NCBI RefSeq assembly: GCF_000013085.1
Contig: NC_007643.1
Span: 2,651,001-2,715,000, forward strand
Length of the DNA stretch: 64,000 bases
Direction of reading: 5' to 3'
Source: Rhodospirillum rubrum ATCC 11170
GTDB lineage: Bacteria; Pseudomonadota; Alphaproteobacteria; Rhodospirillales; Rhodospirillaceae
In this document: positions 1-10,284 of the stretch, in pieces
How positions within the stretch are numbered: the first letter of the stretch is position 1
Layout of the letters: each line of letters opens with the position of its first letter
Position numbers and translations under genes: made by a program
Notes under the pieces: generated by a model
Database searches by the model: none
What the model saw: the letters and a program-made list of their open reading frames with translations, nothing else
What the model was told of the DNA's origin: nothing

Positions 1-1353
1 GCCGACGCCCTCAACCCCGATGCGGTTTTCCACTACGAGACCGATACGGAAAAAGGCTCCTCGGGCTCGCCGGTTTTCAACGACCAGTGGGAGGTGGTGG
101 CCCTCCACCACACCGGCGTTCCCAAGACCGACGCCAGCGGCGCCATGATCGACGCCGATGGCCGCGTCGTTCCCGACAGCCAGCCCGAGCGCATCGTCTG
201 GATCGGCAACGAGGGGATCCGCATCTCGCGTTTGTATCAGTATGTCTTTACCTTCACCTTCGCCGACCCGGCGATGGCCTCGGTCCGCGATGCCCTGATC
301 GCCCTGTGGACCGACGCCGGACGACCGGGCTGGGCGCGGACGGCGGCCGAGGCGGAGACCATCGTCCACCCCCCCGCCGCCCTTGCCGATCCGCCGCCGG
401 CCGCCCCGGCGATTATTCCCCTGGCTGAAGAACGCGGCGCGGCGATCGCCCCTGATCCCGCCGATCCGGCCTATGCCCGCCGCCCGGGCTTTCGCAGCGA
501 TTTCCTGGGCTTGCCCACCCCTTTGCCGCGCTTGGTCGATGACAGCCGGGGACCGCTCGCCACCTTTGGCGAGGGCGTAAGCGAGTTGCGCTACCATCAT
601 TACAGCGTGCTGATGAACGCCCGGCGGCGTTTGGCCTATGTGGCGGCGGTCAATATCGACCACCGCGCCCCCTTCGACGTGCAGCGCGGCACCGACCGCT
701 GGTTCTTCGATCCCCGCCTGCCCAAGCGCCTGCAAGCCGGGGGCGATTATTACGCCGCCAATCCCCTTGATCGTGGCCATCTGGTGCGCCGCGACGATGC
801 CGCCTGGGGCTATACCCAGGCCGAGGCCCAATTGGCCAATGACGACACCTTCCATTGGACCAATTGCTCGCCCCAGCACGAGGTGTTCAACCAATCGGCC
901 AAGGCGTCAGGCAAGGGCTTGTTGCTGTGGGGCAATCTGGAAAACGCCGTGGTCGATCTGGCCAAGGCCACCAACGGCCGGCTGTGCGTTTATAACGGCC
1001 CGTTGTTTACCGAGGACGACCGCCCCTATCGCCAGGATTTCTTCGTGCCCGGCGCCTTCTGGAAGCTGATCGCCCTGATCGATGGCCAGAGCCGCCCGCG
1101 CGCCCTGGCCTTCCGCCTCAGTCAGGCCGCCCAGATCGCCGACCTACCCGCCGAGGCCTTCGCCCCCGCGGAACTCGCCGCCTTCACCCCAGTCCAGATC
1201 CCCGTCGCCACCCTCGGCGCCCTGACCGGCCTCGACTTCGGCGCCCTCGCCCAATGGGATCCCTTGGCGGCGGGCAGCGACGGAGTTTCCAAGGAAACCC
1301 TGTCGCCCCCCCGCTCCATCATCCTAACCCGCGAGGCCGATATCGTTTTTTGA
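1..1353 (+). CDS. Serine protease / DNA-RNA non-specific endonuclease fusion (5' truncated)
   Basis: The reading frame is open from the first base, so the N-terminus lies outside the window; 450 residues are visible. The first 40 residues hold the end of a trypsin-like domain: GSSGSPVF (residues 19-26) is the GxSG nucleophile motif with Ser21 as the likely catalytic serine, and VVALHH follows. Residues about 190-410 form a NUC-type endonuclease domain with the DRGH motif (residues 257-260; His260 would be the general base) and a downstream TNCSPQ metal-site segment. Such nucleases cut DNA and RNA without sequence preference using Mg2+. A protease fused to a nuclease suggests a degradative or self-processed effector, but no signal peptide can be assessed because the start is missing. 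The family call is firm; the role is open. Confidence 0.85.
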   Translation, partial: ADALNPDAVFHYETDTEKGSSGSPVFNDQWEVVALHHTGVPKTDASGAMIDADGRVVPDSQPERIVWIGNEGIRISRLYQYVFTFTFADPAMASVRDALIALWTDAGRPGWARTAAEAETIVHPPAALADPPPAAPAIIPLAEERGAAIAPDPADPAYARRPGFRSDFLGLPTPLPRLVDDSRGPLATFGEGVSELRYHHYSVLMNARRRLAYVAAVNIDHRAPFDVQRGTDRWFFDPRLPKRLQAGGDYYAANPLDRGHLVRRDDAAWGYTQAEAQLANDDTFHWTNCSPQHEVFNQSAKASGKGLLLWGNLENAVVDLAKATNGRLCVYNGPLFTEDDRPYRQDFFVPGAFWKLIALIDGQSRPRALAFRLSQAAQIADLPAEAFAPAELAAFTPVQIPVATLGALTGLDFGALAQWDPLAAGSDGVSKETLSPPRSIILTREADIVF

Positions 1354-1378
1354 AAGAGCGATCACCACAGCCGCCCCC

Positions 1379-1774
1379 TCACCCGCCCTCGGGGCCGGGG
1401 GGGAGGAGGACGGGTTTGCCGTCGGGGGGGTTGATCAGGGTGCGGCCGCCGGGCAAGGGGCGTTGGAACCAGCCGCGCCGCGCCGCCTCCGCCGCCAAAG
1501 CCGCCGGGCGCGGGGCCAGGAAGCCCAAGGGGTGGTCGGCCGGGCCGAGGCCGGCGGCCCAATGGCGCAAATCCTCGGCCAGTCCGCGATCATCCAGGGC
1601 CTCGACGCCGCGACGTTCCCAGAGCCGGGCCAGATCCAGGCGTTGGGGGCCATCCAGGCGGCCGAGCACGCCCAGGCGCTCCAGATCGCCACGCATTTCC
1701 TCCCAGGTTCCGGCGGCGGCCATCACCCGCAGAGCGGTTTGCCAGTCGTCTTTGCCGTGAGCGTCCACCGTCAT
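1379..1774 (-). CDS. Hypothetical protein, coupled to upstream membrane protein gene
   Basis: This 131-residue protein has no family I recognise. It is soluble-looking, rich in Leu, Arg and Trp, with a Pro/Gly-rich C-terminus. Its ATG overlaps the TGA of the gene at 1771-2424 in an ATGA arrangement, the main reason for believing it is translated, probably by coupling. It faces the protease/nuclease gene tail to tail. The reading could be a chance high-GC frame, so confidence is moderate. Confidence 0.55.
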   Translation of the reverse strand: MTVDAHGKDDWQTALRVMAAAGTWEEMRGDLERLGVLGRLDGPQRLDLARLWERRGVEALDDRGLAEDLRHWAAGLGPADHPLGFLAPRPAALAAEAARRGWFQRPLPGGRTLINPPDGKPVLLPPGPEGG

Positions 1775-2424
1775 GCCGCCTCGCGGCTTCCCGAGGGCGA
1801 GGACGCGGTGGAGCGCAGGCGCTCCAGGGCGTTGGCCATGCGCATCGCCTTGCGGGTATCGACCATGCGCGCGGGCAGCGGCGGCACCGAAGGCACCCGC
1901 AAGGGGGCGCAGGGCGCCCGCCCGGCGACATGGATGACCGGCCGGCCCGGCGCGTCGTTGTCGAGGGCATAGACATTGCGGATATAAGCCCGCGCCAGTT
2001 CGCGGTCCTCGATGCGCGCCGTGGTCAGGAAATGCAGGCCATCGCAGGTGATCACGCCATAGCTGTCAAGATGGCGCCGGGCGGTGCGGCGGGCTTCGGC
2101 CAGGGTCTCGAAGGCGAAAGGCCGCTCGCCACGCCCCAGCAGGGCCACATCCAAAGCCTCGAAAGCCTCAATGATCTCGCCCGTATTGATCCGCGCCCGC
2201 TCCGCCCCCGGCGCGCGGGACATCCTGCGAATCTGATTGGGAACCGGCGCGGTGACGGGATGGGGCGCGGTCTGGCGCCAAACGCGATGCCCGACCAGCG
2301 GCAGGCCGACCAGGGCGACGGCGGCGGTCAGGGCGGGGCCGTCGAGGGTTTGACCGAGAACGGCCACCAGACCCACGAAAGCCGCCGAAAGCAGGGTGCC
2401 GACAAGAAGAAGAATCGGTGTCAT
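1771..2424 (-). CDS. Hypothetical membrane protein
   Basis: The protein has 217 residues if started at the ATG at 2424, preceded by GAGG with good spacing; an upstream start in the same frame (2460) adds twelve unlikely residues and lacks such a site. The N-terminus (residues 1-45) is strongly hydrophobic and probably forms two membrane segments. The rest is a soluble, Arg-rich domain without a motif I recognise. The gene runs into the 131-residue hypothetical gene by an ATGA overlap, so the two form a small operon. Confidence 0.6.
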   Translation of the reverse strand: MTPILLLVGTLLSAAFVGLVAVLGQTLDGPALTAAVALVGLPLVGHRVWRQTAPHPVTAPVPNQIRRMSRAPGAERARINTGEIIEAFEALDVALLGRGERPFAFETLAEARRTARRHLDSYGVITCDGLHFLTTARIEDRELARAYIRNVYALDNDAPGRPVIHVAGRAPCAPLRVPSVPPLPARMVDTRKAMRMANALERLRSTASSPSGSREAA

Positions 2425-2822
2425 CGTCGTAATCCTCGGGCCTGCGACGGGGCACGGCAAGCGGAAAACCCGGCACCGCCCTTCCGCGCCATCGCCGCTC
2501 TAACTTGGTGACTCGAGAGCGGATCCTCCGCGTCAAAGGAACCGCCCTTAACGCCGTCTGCTCTGGCGCCGGTCCGATACCCTGACCATTGGCGCATCCT
2601 TACAGCCCTGAGGATGCACTAGGCTGGTTAAGAAATCGCCAAAACCGCGAACCGGCCGCGAGGATCGGCCCGCCCCGCCGCGCGGCTTGGCAAGCCCCAA
2701 CGGAACAATTCGCGCCGACCGCCGTTGCCTCCCGCACCCGAGTAATTTCCCAAGACAACGGGAAAAATCCACCTCGGCGTTGTTTGGTCACTCAAAGACG
2801 GCGTTGAAGGAGAACCACCCCG
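2425..2822. other. Intergenic region upstream of alpha-glucosidase gene
   Basis: About 400 bases separate the minus-strand hypothetical operon from the plus-strand GH13 operon. Several short overlapping frames on both strands lack convincing ribosome-binding sites or recognisable protein features. The only structure noted is an inverted repeat at 2746-2765, listed separately. Promoters for both operons must lie here, but no clear -35/-10 pair was found. Confidence 0.5.
2746..2765. promoter_or_regulatory. Inverted repeat, possible operator of the GH13 operon
   Basis: TTTCCC and GGGAAA are separated by eight bases, ending 57 bases before the alpha-glucosidase start. Position and symmetry would suit a repressor site; no regulator gene is adjacent and short repeats of this kind occur by chance. 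Confidence 0.25.
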
Positions 2823-4451
<1,629 letters not shown>

Positions 4452-4466
4452 TGGGAGGAAAAAACA

Positions 4467-6485
4467 ATGGAGAGCCCCCTGACCCCGCCCGTGGCGCCGG
4501 CGCCACGCCCCCCCCTTTCCTCCCTCGTCGCGGCGCCCCCCGCCGAAGATCCGCCAAGCGCGCGATCGGTCGCGGCCGCTCCTCCCCCCGCCCCGCCTGT
4601 CCGCCGCCTGCCCCAGGGCGCCGAGGTTCAGCCGGGCGGCGGCGTGCATTTCCGGGTTTGGGCGCCCGGACGCCAGGCGGTGACGCTGTGCCTGGAAAAC
4701 GGCGCGGCGATCGCCATGACGGCCGAGGACGACGGCTCTTTCGCCGCTCTGGTCGCGGAGGCGGGCGCCGGCACCGCCTATCGCTACCGTCTGGAGGGAG
4801 TTGAGGCGCTTTGCCCCGATCCGCTGGCGCGCTTCCAGCCCGAGGGCCCCCATGGTCCGTCGCTGGTGGTCGATCCCGCCGGCTTCGTCTGGAGCGATCA
4901 GGCCTGGGCCGGGGTCAGCCACCAGGGCATGGTGCTTTACGAGATGCATATCGGCACCTTCACCCCGGAAGGAACCTGGGCGGCGGCGATGGCCCATCTG
5001 GAGCGCTTGCGCGATCTGGGCGTCACCTGCCTGGAAATCATGCCGATCGCCGAGTTTTCCGGCCGCTTCGGCTGGGGTTATGACGGCGTCAATCTATTCG
5101 CCCCGACCCGGCTTTATGGCCAGCCCGACGACATGCGCCGCTTCGTCGATCGCGCCCACGCCCTTGGTTTGGCCGTCATTCTCGATGTCGTCTATAACCA
5201 CCTTGGCCCCGATGGCAATTACCTGGGCCATTTCACCAATGATTATTTCACCGACCGCTATAAGAACGATTGGGGCGTCGCCATCAACTTCGATGGCCCC
5301 GGCAGTGCGGGCGTGCGCGCCTTCTATCTGGCCAACGCCGGCTATTGGATCGAGGAATTCCACCTGGACGGCTTGCGCCTTGACGCCACCCAGCAGATCT
5401 ACGACCGCTCCGAGCCCTCGATCCTCGCCGAAATCGCCCGCGAGGTTCGCGCCGCCGCCAAGGGCCGCAACACCTTCGTCGTCGCCGAGAACGAACCCCA
5501 GGAGGTCCGCCTGATCGAGGACGAGACGGCGCAGGGCTACGGACTCGACGCCCTGTGGAACGACGATCTGCACCATGCCGCCATGGTCGCCCTGACCGGT
5601 CGCCGCGAAGCCTATTACCTGGATTATCTTGGATCACCCCAGGAGCTTATTTCGGCGGCTAAATGGGGGTTCCTTTATGCTGGCCAGTATTACAGCTGGC
5701 AACGCAATGGCCGGGGCACCACCAGCTTCGCCATTCCCGGGCGGGCGATGGTCGCCTTTTTGCAAAATCACGATCAGGTCGCCAATTCGGCGCGCGGTCT
5801 ACGGCTCGACAAACTCAGCGACGAGGCCCAGTTCCGCGCCCTGACCGCCTATCTGCTGCTTATTCCGGCCACGCCGATGCTGTTTCAGGGCCAGGAGTTC
5901 CGTTCGAGCGCGCCGTTTTACTATTTCGCCGACCATGGGCCCAAGCTGGCGGCGATGGTCAAAGACGGACGGGCTGATTTCCTGACCCAGTTTCCCAGCA
6001 TCGATCAGGGCTGGCGGAGCGAGGATCTGCCCGACCCGGCGGCCGAGGCGACCTTCGAACGCTGCAAGCTTGATCACCGGGAATGGCAAAGCCATGCCGA
6101 ATGGGTCGCCCTGCACCGCGACCTGCTGACCCTGCGCCGCGAGACTCCGGCCTTCGCCGCCCAGGATTGCCGGCGGATGGAGGGCGCGGTGCTCGGCCCC
6201 CAGACGTTCGTTTTGCGGTTTTTCGCCGAAGAGCGCCTGAGCGATCGCCTGATGCTGGTCAACCTCGGCCCGCAGATCACCCTGACGCCGATGGCCGAAC
6301 CGCTGCTGGCGCCACCGATGGGCAAGGCCTGGACCACCCTGTGGGCGAGCAGCGATCAACGCTATGGCGGCGCCGGGCTGACGGCGGTCGAGCGAACGCC
6401 GCTGTGGGAGATCCCCGCCCGCACGACCGTGGTTCTTGGTCCGGGCGAGAAAAAGCCCTTCATCGCGCCCAGAACATCGGGCTGA
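4467..6485 (+). CDS. treZ: Malto-oligosyltrehalose trehalohydrolase (GH13)
   Basis: TreZ releases trehalose from the non-reducing-trehalose end made on maltodextrins by TreY. The 672-residue protein starts at ATG 4467 behind GGAGG. Residues 1-55 are a Pro/Ala-rich extension. A carbohydrate-binding module N-terminal to the barrel (GGVHFRVWAP) follows, then the GH13 barrel with GWGYDGVN, DVVYNHLGPDGN, the nucleophile Asp306 (GLRLDATQ), acid/base Glu341 (VAENE) and Asp436 (NHDQ). The FTNDYFTDRY segment is typical of TreZ rather than of GlgB or GlgX. No treY lies in the window, so the partner must be encoded elsewhere. A standard high-GC GH13 gene in an operon with the alpha-glucosidase. Confidence 0.9.
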   Translation: MESPLTPPVAPAPRPPLSSLVAAPPAEDPPSARSVAAAPPPAPPVRRLPQGAEVQPGGGVHFRVWAPGRQAVTLCLENGAAIAMTAEDDGSFAALVAEAGAGTAYRYRLEGVEALCPDPLARFQPEGPHGPSLVVDPAGFVWSDQAWAGVSHQGMVLYEMHIGTFTPEGTWAAAMAHLERLRDLGVTCLEIMPIAEFSGRFGWGYDGVNLFAPTRLYGQPDDMRRFVDRAHALGLAVILDVVYNHLGPDGNYLGHFTNDYFTDRYKNDWGVAINFDGPGSAGVRAFYLANAGYWIEEFHLDGLRLDATQQIYDRSEPSILAEIAREVRAAAKGRNTFVVAENEPQEVRLIEDETAQGYGLDALWNDDLHHAAMVALTGRREAYYLDYLGSPQELISAAKWGFLYAGQYYSWQRNGRGTTSFAIPGRAMVAFLQNHDQVANSARGLRLDKLSDEAQFRALTAYLLLIPATPMLFQGQEFRSSAPFYYFADHGPKLAAMVKDGRADFLTQFPSIDQGWRSEDLPDPAAEATFERCKLDHREWQSHAEWVALHRDLLTLRRETPAFAAQDCRRMEGAVLGPQTFVLRFFAEERLSDRLMLVNLGPQITLTPMAEPLLAPPMGKAWTTLWASSDQRYGGAGLTAVERTPLWEIPARTTVVLGPGEKKPFIAPRTSG

Positions 6486-6554
6486 GCCTGGGCTTAACGG
6501 CGGCGGCAGCCAAGGCCTTGACGCTTTTCCTTGCGCCTGCCGGGCGGGCGGGTT

Positions 6555-6571
6555 AGGCAAAGGGCTTGCCT
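6555..6571 (+). promoter_or_regulatory. Leader hairpin before the queuosine-precursor transporter
   Basis: AGGCAA and TTGCCT pair perfectly around the loop AGGGC; six Cs follow at 6574-6579 and could pair with the loop GGG, just before the AGAGGA ribosome-binding site. Transporters of this family are often under preQ1 riboswitch control, but the sequence does not match the preQ1-I consensus I know. It may be a plain hairpin. Confidence 0.3.
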
Positions 6572-6599
6572 GACCCCCCTAGAGGAACGGATAACACCC

Positions 6600-7145
6600 A
6601 TGCGGACGTTGGTTCTTCCGATCGCGGCGATGGCCGTGGTCGTCGTCTCGTCGAATTACCTCGTCCAGTTTCCGCTGAACGACTGGCTGACCTGGGGCGC
6701 CTTCACCTATCCGGTGGCTTTTCTGGTGACCGAAATCACCAACCGCCTGCTGGGTCCGGTGCGGGCCCGCCAAGTGGTTTATGTCGGCTTCGCCCTGGCC
6801 GTCGGCCTGAGCCTGTTCCTGGCCGACCCGCGCATCGCCGCCGCCTCGGGCTCGGCCTTCCTGGTCGGCCAGTTGCTTGACGTGTTCGTTTTCAATCGCC
6901 TGCGTCGGCGCGTCTGGTGGCTGCCGCCCCTGGTTTCTTCGACCCTGGGCTCCATGCTCGATACCGCCATCTTCTTTTCGATGGCCTTCGCCGCCACCGG
7001 CCTGCCCTGGATCACCTGGGCGATCGGCGATCTCAGCGTCAAGCTGACGATGGGCCTGCTGCTCGTCGCCCCCTTCCGCATCGCCATCGCCTATGCCTTC
7101 ACCCGGGGCGCCCTGCGCGACCGCGACGTGATGGGAGCCCGCTAA
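6600..7145 (+). CDS. yhhQ: Queuosine precursor transporter (VUT/YhhQ family)
   Basis: This 181-residue inner-membrane protein belongs to the vitamin uptake transporter family (COG1738), which imports queuosine precursors such as preQ0/preQ1 for tRNA modification. Six hydrophobic segments are visible; the FTYPVAFLVTEITNRLLG stretch and the SSTLGSMLDTAIFFS stretch are family hallmarks. ATG 6600 is preceded by AGAGGA; an upstream in-frame start at 6531 would add 23 non-hydrophobic residues. The gene stands alone between treZ and the convergent sugar operon. Confidence 0.85.
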   Translation: MRTLVLPIAAMAVVVVSSNYLVQFPLNDWLTWGAFTYPVAFLVTEITNRLLGPVRARQVVYVGFALAVGLSLFLADPRIAAASGSAFLVGQLLDVFVFNRLRRRVWWLPPLVSSTLGSMLDTAIFFSMAFAATGLPWITWAIGDLSVKLTMGLLLVAPFRIAIAYAFTRGALRDRDVMGAR

Positions 7146-7199
7146 CCCAGACCCTGGCGGAAAAGGGACGACCGCTTTTCCGCCAGACCGTGCCTTTCC

Positions 7200-8129
7200 C
7201 TAGGCGTCGATCGTCGCGCAGAAGGCCTCGAACTCGGCCAGGGTGGCATAGGAGCTTTGGGTGCCGTTGCGGGTGATCGAATCGGCGGCATAGCGCACCG
7301 CCTTGCGCAGGGCGGCGGCGATATCGCCGTTTTGCGTATAGTAATGGGCGAAGCTGCCGATGAAGGCGTCGCCCGCCCCGGTGGTGTCCTTGGGGGTCAC
7401 GCGGACCGGCGCGATGCGGGTGGCGCCCTTTTCCTCGACCAGCAAGGCGCCGCGCGCGCCCATGGTGACGATCACCGTGCGCACGCCCTTGGCGATCAGG
7501 CTGCGGGCGGCGGCCTCGACCTCGGTTTCGCTCGCCACCGGCATCCCCGACAAGATCGCCAGTTCGGTTTCATTGGGGGTCAGGAAGGAGAGCGTGCGCA
7601 GGCGCTCGACATCGAGCTCGGGCACCGCCGGGGCGGGATTGAGCAAGGTCGGAATGCCGTGCGCCGCGCCAAAGGCCACCGTGGCATAGATGGTTTCCAG
7701 GGGCACTTCGAGCTGCATCAGGATCAGGGCGCAGCCTTTCAGCGCCTCGCCGGCCTCCTCGACATCGGCCGGCGATAGATGGGCATTGGCGCCCTTGACG
7801 ATCAGGATCGAGTTTTCGCCGTTTTGTTCGACGAAGATCGGCGCGACGCCGCTCGGCGTGCCCGGAACCTTGCGCACAAAGCGGGTATCGATGCCATTGG
7901 CCTTGAAATTGGCGATGGTATTGTCGGCGAAGATGTCATCGCCAACCCGGGTGACCATCAGCACATCGGCGCCCAAGCGGGCGGCGGCGATCGCCTGATT
8001 GGCCCCCTTGCCGCCGCAGCCCAGGGCGAAGTTCGGCGCCTCGATGGTCTCGCCCTTGTCGGGCATGCGGGTGACATAGGTAATCAGGTCAACCATATTG
8101 CTGCCGACAACGGCGATCCTGCCCGACAT
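7200..8129 (-). CDS. PfkB-family sugar kinase, ribokinase/deoxyribokinase type
   Basis: The 309-residue protein phosphorylates a pentose at the 5-position with ATP. It shows the ribokinase layout: VVGSNMVD at the N-terminus, GGKGANQA (residues 39-46), NPAP and TPNETE in the middle, and the DTTGAGDAF signature with catalytic base Asp254. It is the last gene of the minus-strand operon, three bases behind the mutarotase gene, with GGGAG before the ATG. Because the operon starts with deoC, whose substrate is 2-deoxyribose 5-phosphate, deoxyribokinase activity is more likely than ribokinase; that is inferred from context only. Confidence 0.88.
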   Translation of the reverse strand: MSGRIAVVGSNMVDLITYVTRMPDKGETIEAPNFALGCGGKGANQAIAAARLGADVLMVTRVGDDIFADNTIANFKANGIDTRFVRKVPGTPSGVAPIFVEQNGENSILIVKGANAHLSPADVEEAGEALKGCALILMQLEVPLETIYATVAFGAAHGIPTLLNPAPAVPELDVERLRTLSFLTPNETELAILSGMPVASETEVEAAARSLIAKGVRTVIVTMGARGALLVEEKGATRIAPVRVTPKDTTGAGDAFIGSFAHYYTQNGDIAAALRKAVRYAADSITRNGTQSSYATLAEFEAFCATIDA

Positions 8130-8132
8130 CCT

Positions 8133-9233
8133 CTAAGCTCCCTTACCAAAAGACAGGGCCTTGATCGCCCGTTCGGCGGCCTCGGCCGCCGGTTCATCGA
8201 GATAGCCCAAAGTCACGGCGAAGGCCGCCCTTTGGCCCGGCGCCAAGCTGCGGACATTGCCCTTGGCCTTTTCGGCCAGATAGCCCTCGGGTTCGCAGGT
8301 CGACGGCAGGGCGAAGGCGCAAACCTTCTGATCGTCGTTGACCAGCACCCAGCGCACGCATTTGGGAAACAGCGCCCCGTCATAGGCGATATGGAAGGCG
8401 CCGCCTTGGGGCAAGCGCATCATCTGGGCGGTGCGGCCCTGGGCGTCGCTCAAGGGGTCGCGGATATAAAACACCTGTTCAGGGGCATAGCGCGCCGGCT
8501 CGTCCAGCACCTCCATCCCCGAAGGATCGACGGCCAGGGCGGCGAGCAGGGCGCGGTAATCCTCGGTCGGCACCACATGGCCGGGGATGGCGGTGCGCAC
8601 CACCGTGCGTTCGGGCGTGAAGGGGGCGGGCTGAACGATGCGGGCCCCTTCCTGGAAAGCGAAGTTCACATGGCACATGTACATCAGGTCCATGGGATCG
8701 CCCGCCAGATTGTCCACCGTCATGGCGATGGTGAACAGCGTCTCCGTAGGGCGCAGCACCACCCGGGGGCGGGCCCGGTAATGGGCGCCAAAGCCCATGA
8801 CGTATTCGCGCATGCCGGTCACCGCCAGATAGGGACCGCTTTCATCGACGCCGGTTTCCAACCCGGCCTCGTCCATCGGCGCGCAGGGCATTTCGCCGTG
8901 CAGGGGATGGGTATCGTCGGGCGAGGGACAGCCGTTGCGCAACAGCCCGGAATGGAAGGCGAAGCAGCCATAGGTGCCAACGATTTCCCCGGCTGGGCGC
9001 GGTTGGGCGAACATATTGGTCATGGTCAGATCGACGCCGTCGAACACGGCATCCCAGATCATCTGGCCAAAGAACGGCAGCACGACCAGATGACCGCGCG
9101 CATTGGTCAGGCGGATCGCCTCGATGCCGCTGTCATAGCGGAACAGGCTGGCGGTCATTCCGGCGAAGGAGACGACCGGGCGCTCCTTTTCCCCGAAAAA
9201 GCAAGAACGCAGCGTAAGGGCGGTTACGGACAT
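8133..9233 (-). CDS. Aldose 1-epimerase family protein (DUF4432-like)
   Basis: The 366-residue protein resembles galactose-mutarotase-fold sugar epimerases of the DUF4432 type. Visible elements are RLTNARGHLVVLPFFGQMIW near the N-terminus, the HGEMPCAP segment in the middle and MCHVNFAF later, whose histidines would face the sugar. It probably equilibrates anomers of the imported sugar before phosphorylation. ATG 9233 was chosen because it begins conserved-looking sequence and lies just after the permease gene; the open frame extends upstream into the permease only as a shadow. It sits between the second permease and kinase genes in the operon. Confidence 0.75.
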   Translation of the reverse strand: MSVTALTLRSCFFGEKERPVVSFAGMTASLFRYDSGIEAIRLTNARGHLVVLPFFGQMIWDAVFDGVDLTMTNMFAQPRPAGEIVGTYGCFAFHSGLLRNGCPSPDDTHPLHGEMPCAPMDEAGLETGVDESGPYLAVTGMREYVMGFGAHYRARPRVVLRPTETLFTIAMTVDNLAGDPMDLMYMCHVNFAFQEGARIVQPAPFTPERTVVRTAIPGHVVPTEDYRALLAALAVDPSGMEVLDEPARYAPEQVFYIRDPLSDAQGRTAQMMRLPQGGAFHIAYDGALFPKCVRWVLVNDDQKVCAFALPSTCEPEGYLAEKAKGNVRSLAPGQRAAFAVTLGYLDEPAAEAAERAIKALSFGKGA

Positions 9234-9262
9234 GACGGAAGGCCTTTTTCCCGAAAAACCGA

Positions 9263-10270
9263 TCAGCGGGAGCGGTTGCGCAACGCATTGATGGCGATCA
9301 CCAGAAGCAGGAAGGCGCCCCAGATGAAATCGATCAGATGATTGGAAAAGCGCAGGATCTGGAAACCGCTCGACAGCAGCATCAAGGCGACGACGGCGAT
9401 GCCGACGCCCAGCACCGAGCCCTTGCCGCCGGCGGGATTGGTCCCGCCGAGCACGGCGATCAGCACGGCTTGCAGCAGATAGGAATTGCCATAGTCGGAT
9501 TTGGCGGCATTGGTCCGCCCCGACAGGATGATCCCGGCGACGCTCGACAGCATGCCGGTCAGCACATAGCTGTAAAACACCATGCGCGCCGTACGCAAAC
9601 CGGCAAAGACCGCCGCCTTGGGATTGGTGCCGATCAGCATCAGGTTCACGCCCAAAGTGGTGCGCACCAGCATGAACGAGATCAGCACCGCCACGCCCAG
9701 GAAGACGAACAGCGGCGTGGCGATCCCCAGCACCTTGCCATTGCCGATGAAAGACCAAGCGTCGGGAAAGCCGACGATCGCCGGGCCGCCGGTCAGCACC
9801 AGGGCGATGCCGGTGAAGACCTGCCCCGTGCCCAGCGTCGCCAGGATCGGCGTGATGCGCAAGCGGGTGATCAACAGGCCGTTGAGCGCTCCGGCCAGGG
9901 CGCCGACGCCAAGCGCCAGGGTGATCCCCAGGGCCACGGTCGGCAAACCGGCTCCGGCCACCCCGCCCGACTGGTCGAGCAGGCGGTGGAAGACGATGCC
10001 GGCCAGGATCCCCGACAGATTGGCGATGCCAACCACCGACAGATCGATGCCGCCCGTCAGCATCGCCACCATCATGGCGATCGATAAGATGCCGAGCTCG
10101 GGAAACAGATAGGTGATGGATTCGAAGTTGTAGTAGCGCAGGAACTTATCGGGGCTGAGCGCGGTCATGATCACGAAGATCAGCACCGTCATGATCAGCA
10201 ATTGAACGATGTTGTTGTCCCGATTGACCAGGGAGCGCAGATCGAGGCCGGCTTTGGGTTCGGTCTTCAT
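9263..10270 (-). CDS. Sugar ABC transporter permease
   Basis: The 335-residue integral membrane protein belongs to the RbsC/BPD_transp_2 permease family of simple-sugar importers. About nine hydrophobic helices are visible, with the characteristic MLTGGIDLSVVGIANLSGI segment and the LRITPILATLGTG stretch. ATG 10270 follows GGGAG; an upstream start at 10312 overlaps the preceding gene by 28 bases and adds an Arg-rich tail. It pairs with the permease at 10285-11262, giving a heterodimeric channel driven by the double-ABC ATPase. Confidence 0.9.
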   Translation of the reverse strand: MKTEPKAGLDLRSLVNRDNNIVQLLIMTVLIFVIMTALSPDKFLRYYNFESITYLFPELGILSIAMMVAMLTGGIDLSVVGIANLSGILAGIVFHRLLDQSGGVAGAGLPTVALGITLALGVGALAGALNGLLITRLRITPILATLGTGQVFTGIALVLTGGPAIVGFPDAWSFIGNGKVLGIATPLFVFLGVAVLISFMLVRTTLGVNLMLIGTNPKAAVFAGLRTARMVFYSYVLTGMLSSVAGIILSGRTNAAKSDYGNSYLLQAVLIAVLGGTNPAGGKGSVLGVGIAVVALMLLSSGFQILRFSNHLIDFIWGAFLLLVIAINALRNRSR

Positions 10271-10284
10271 GGCTTTGCTCTCCC

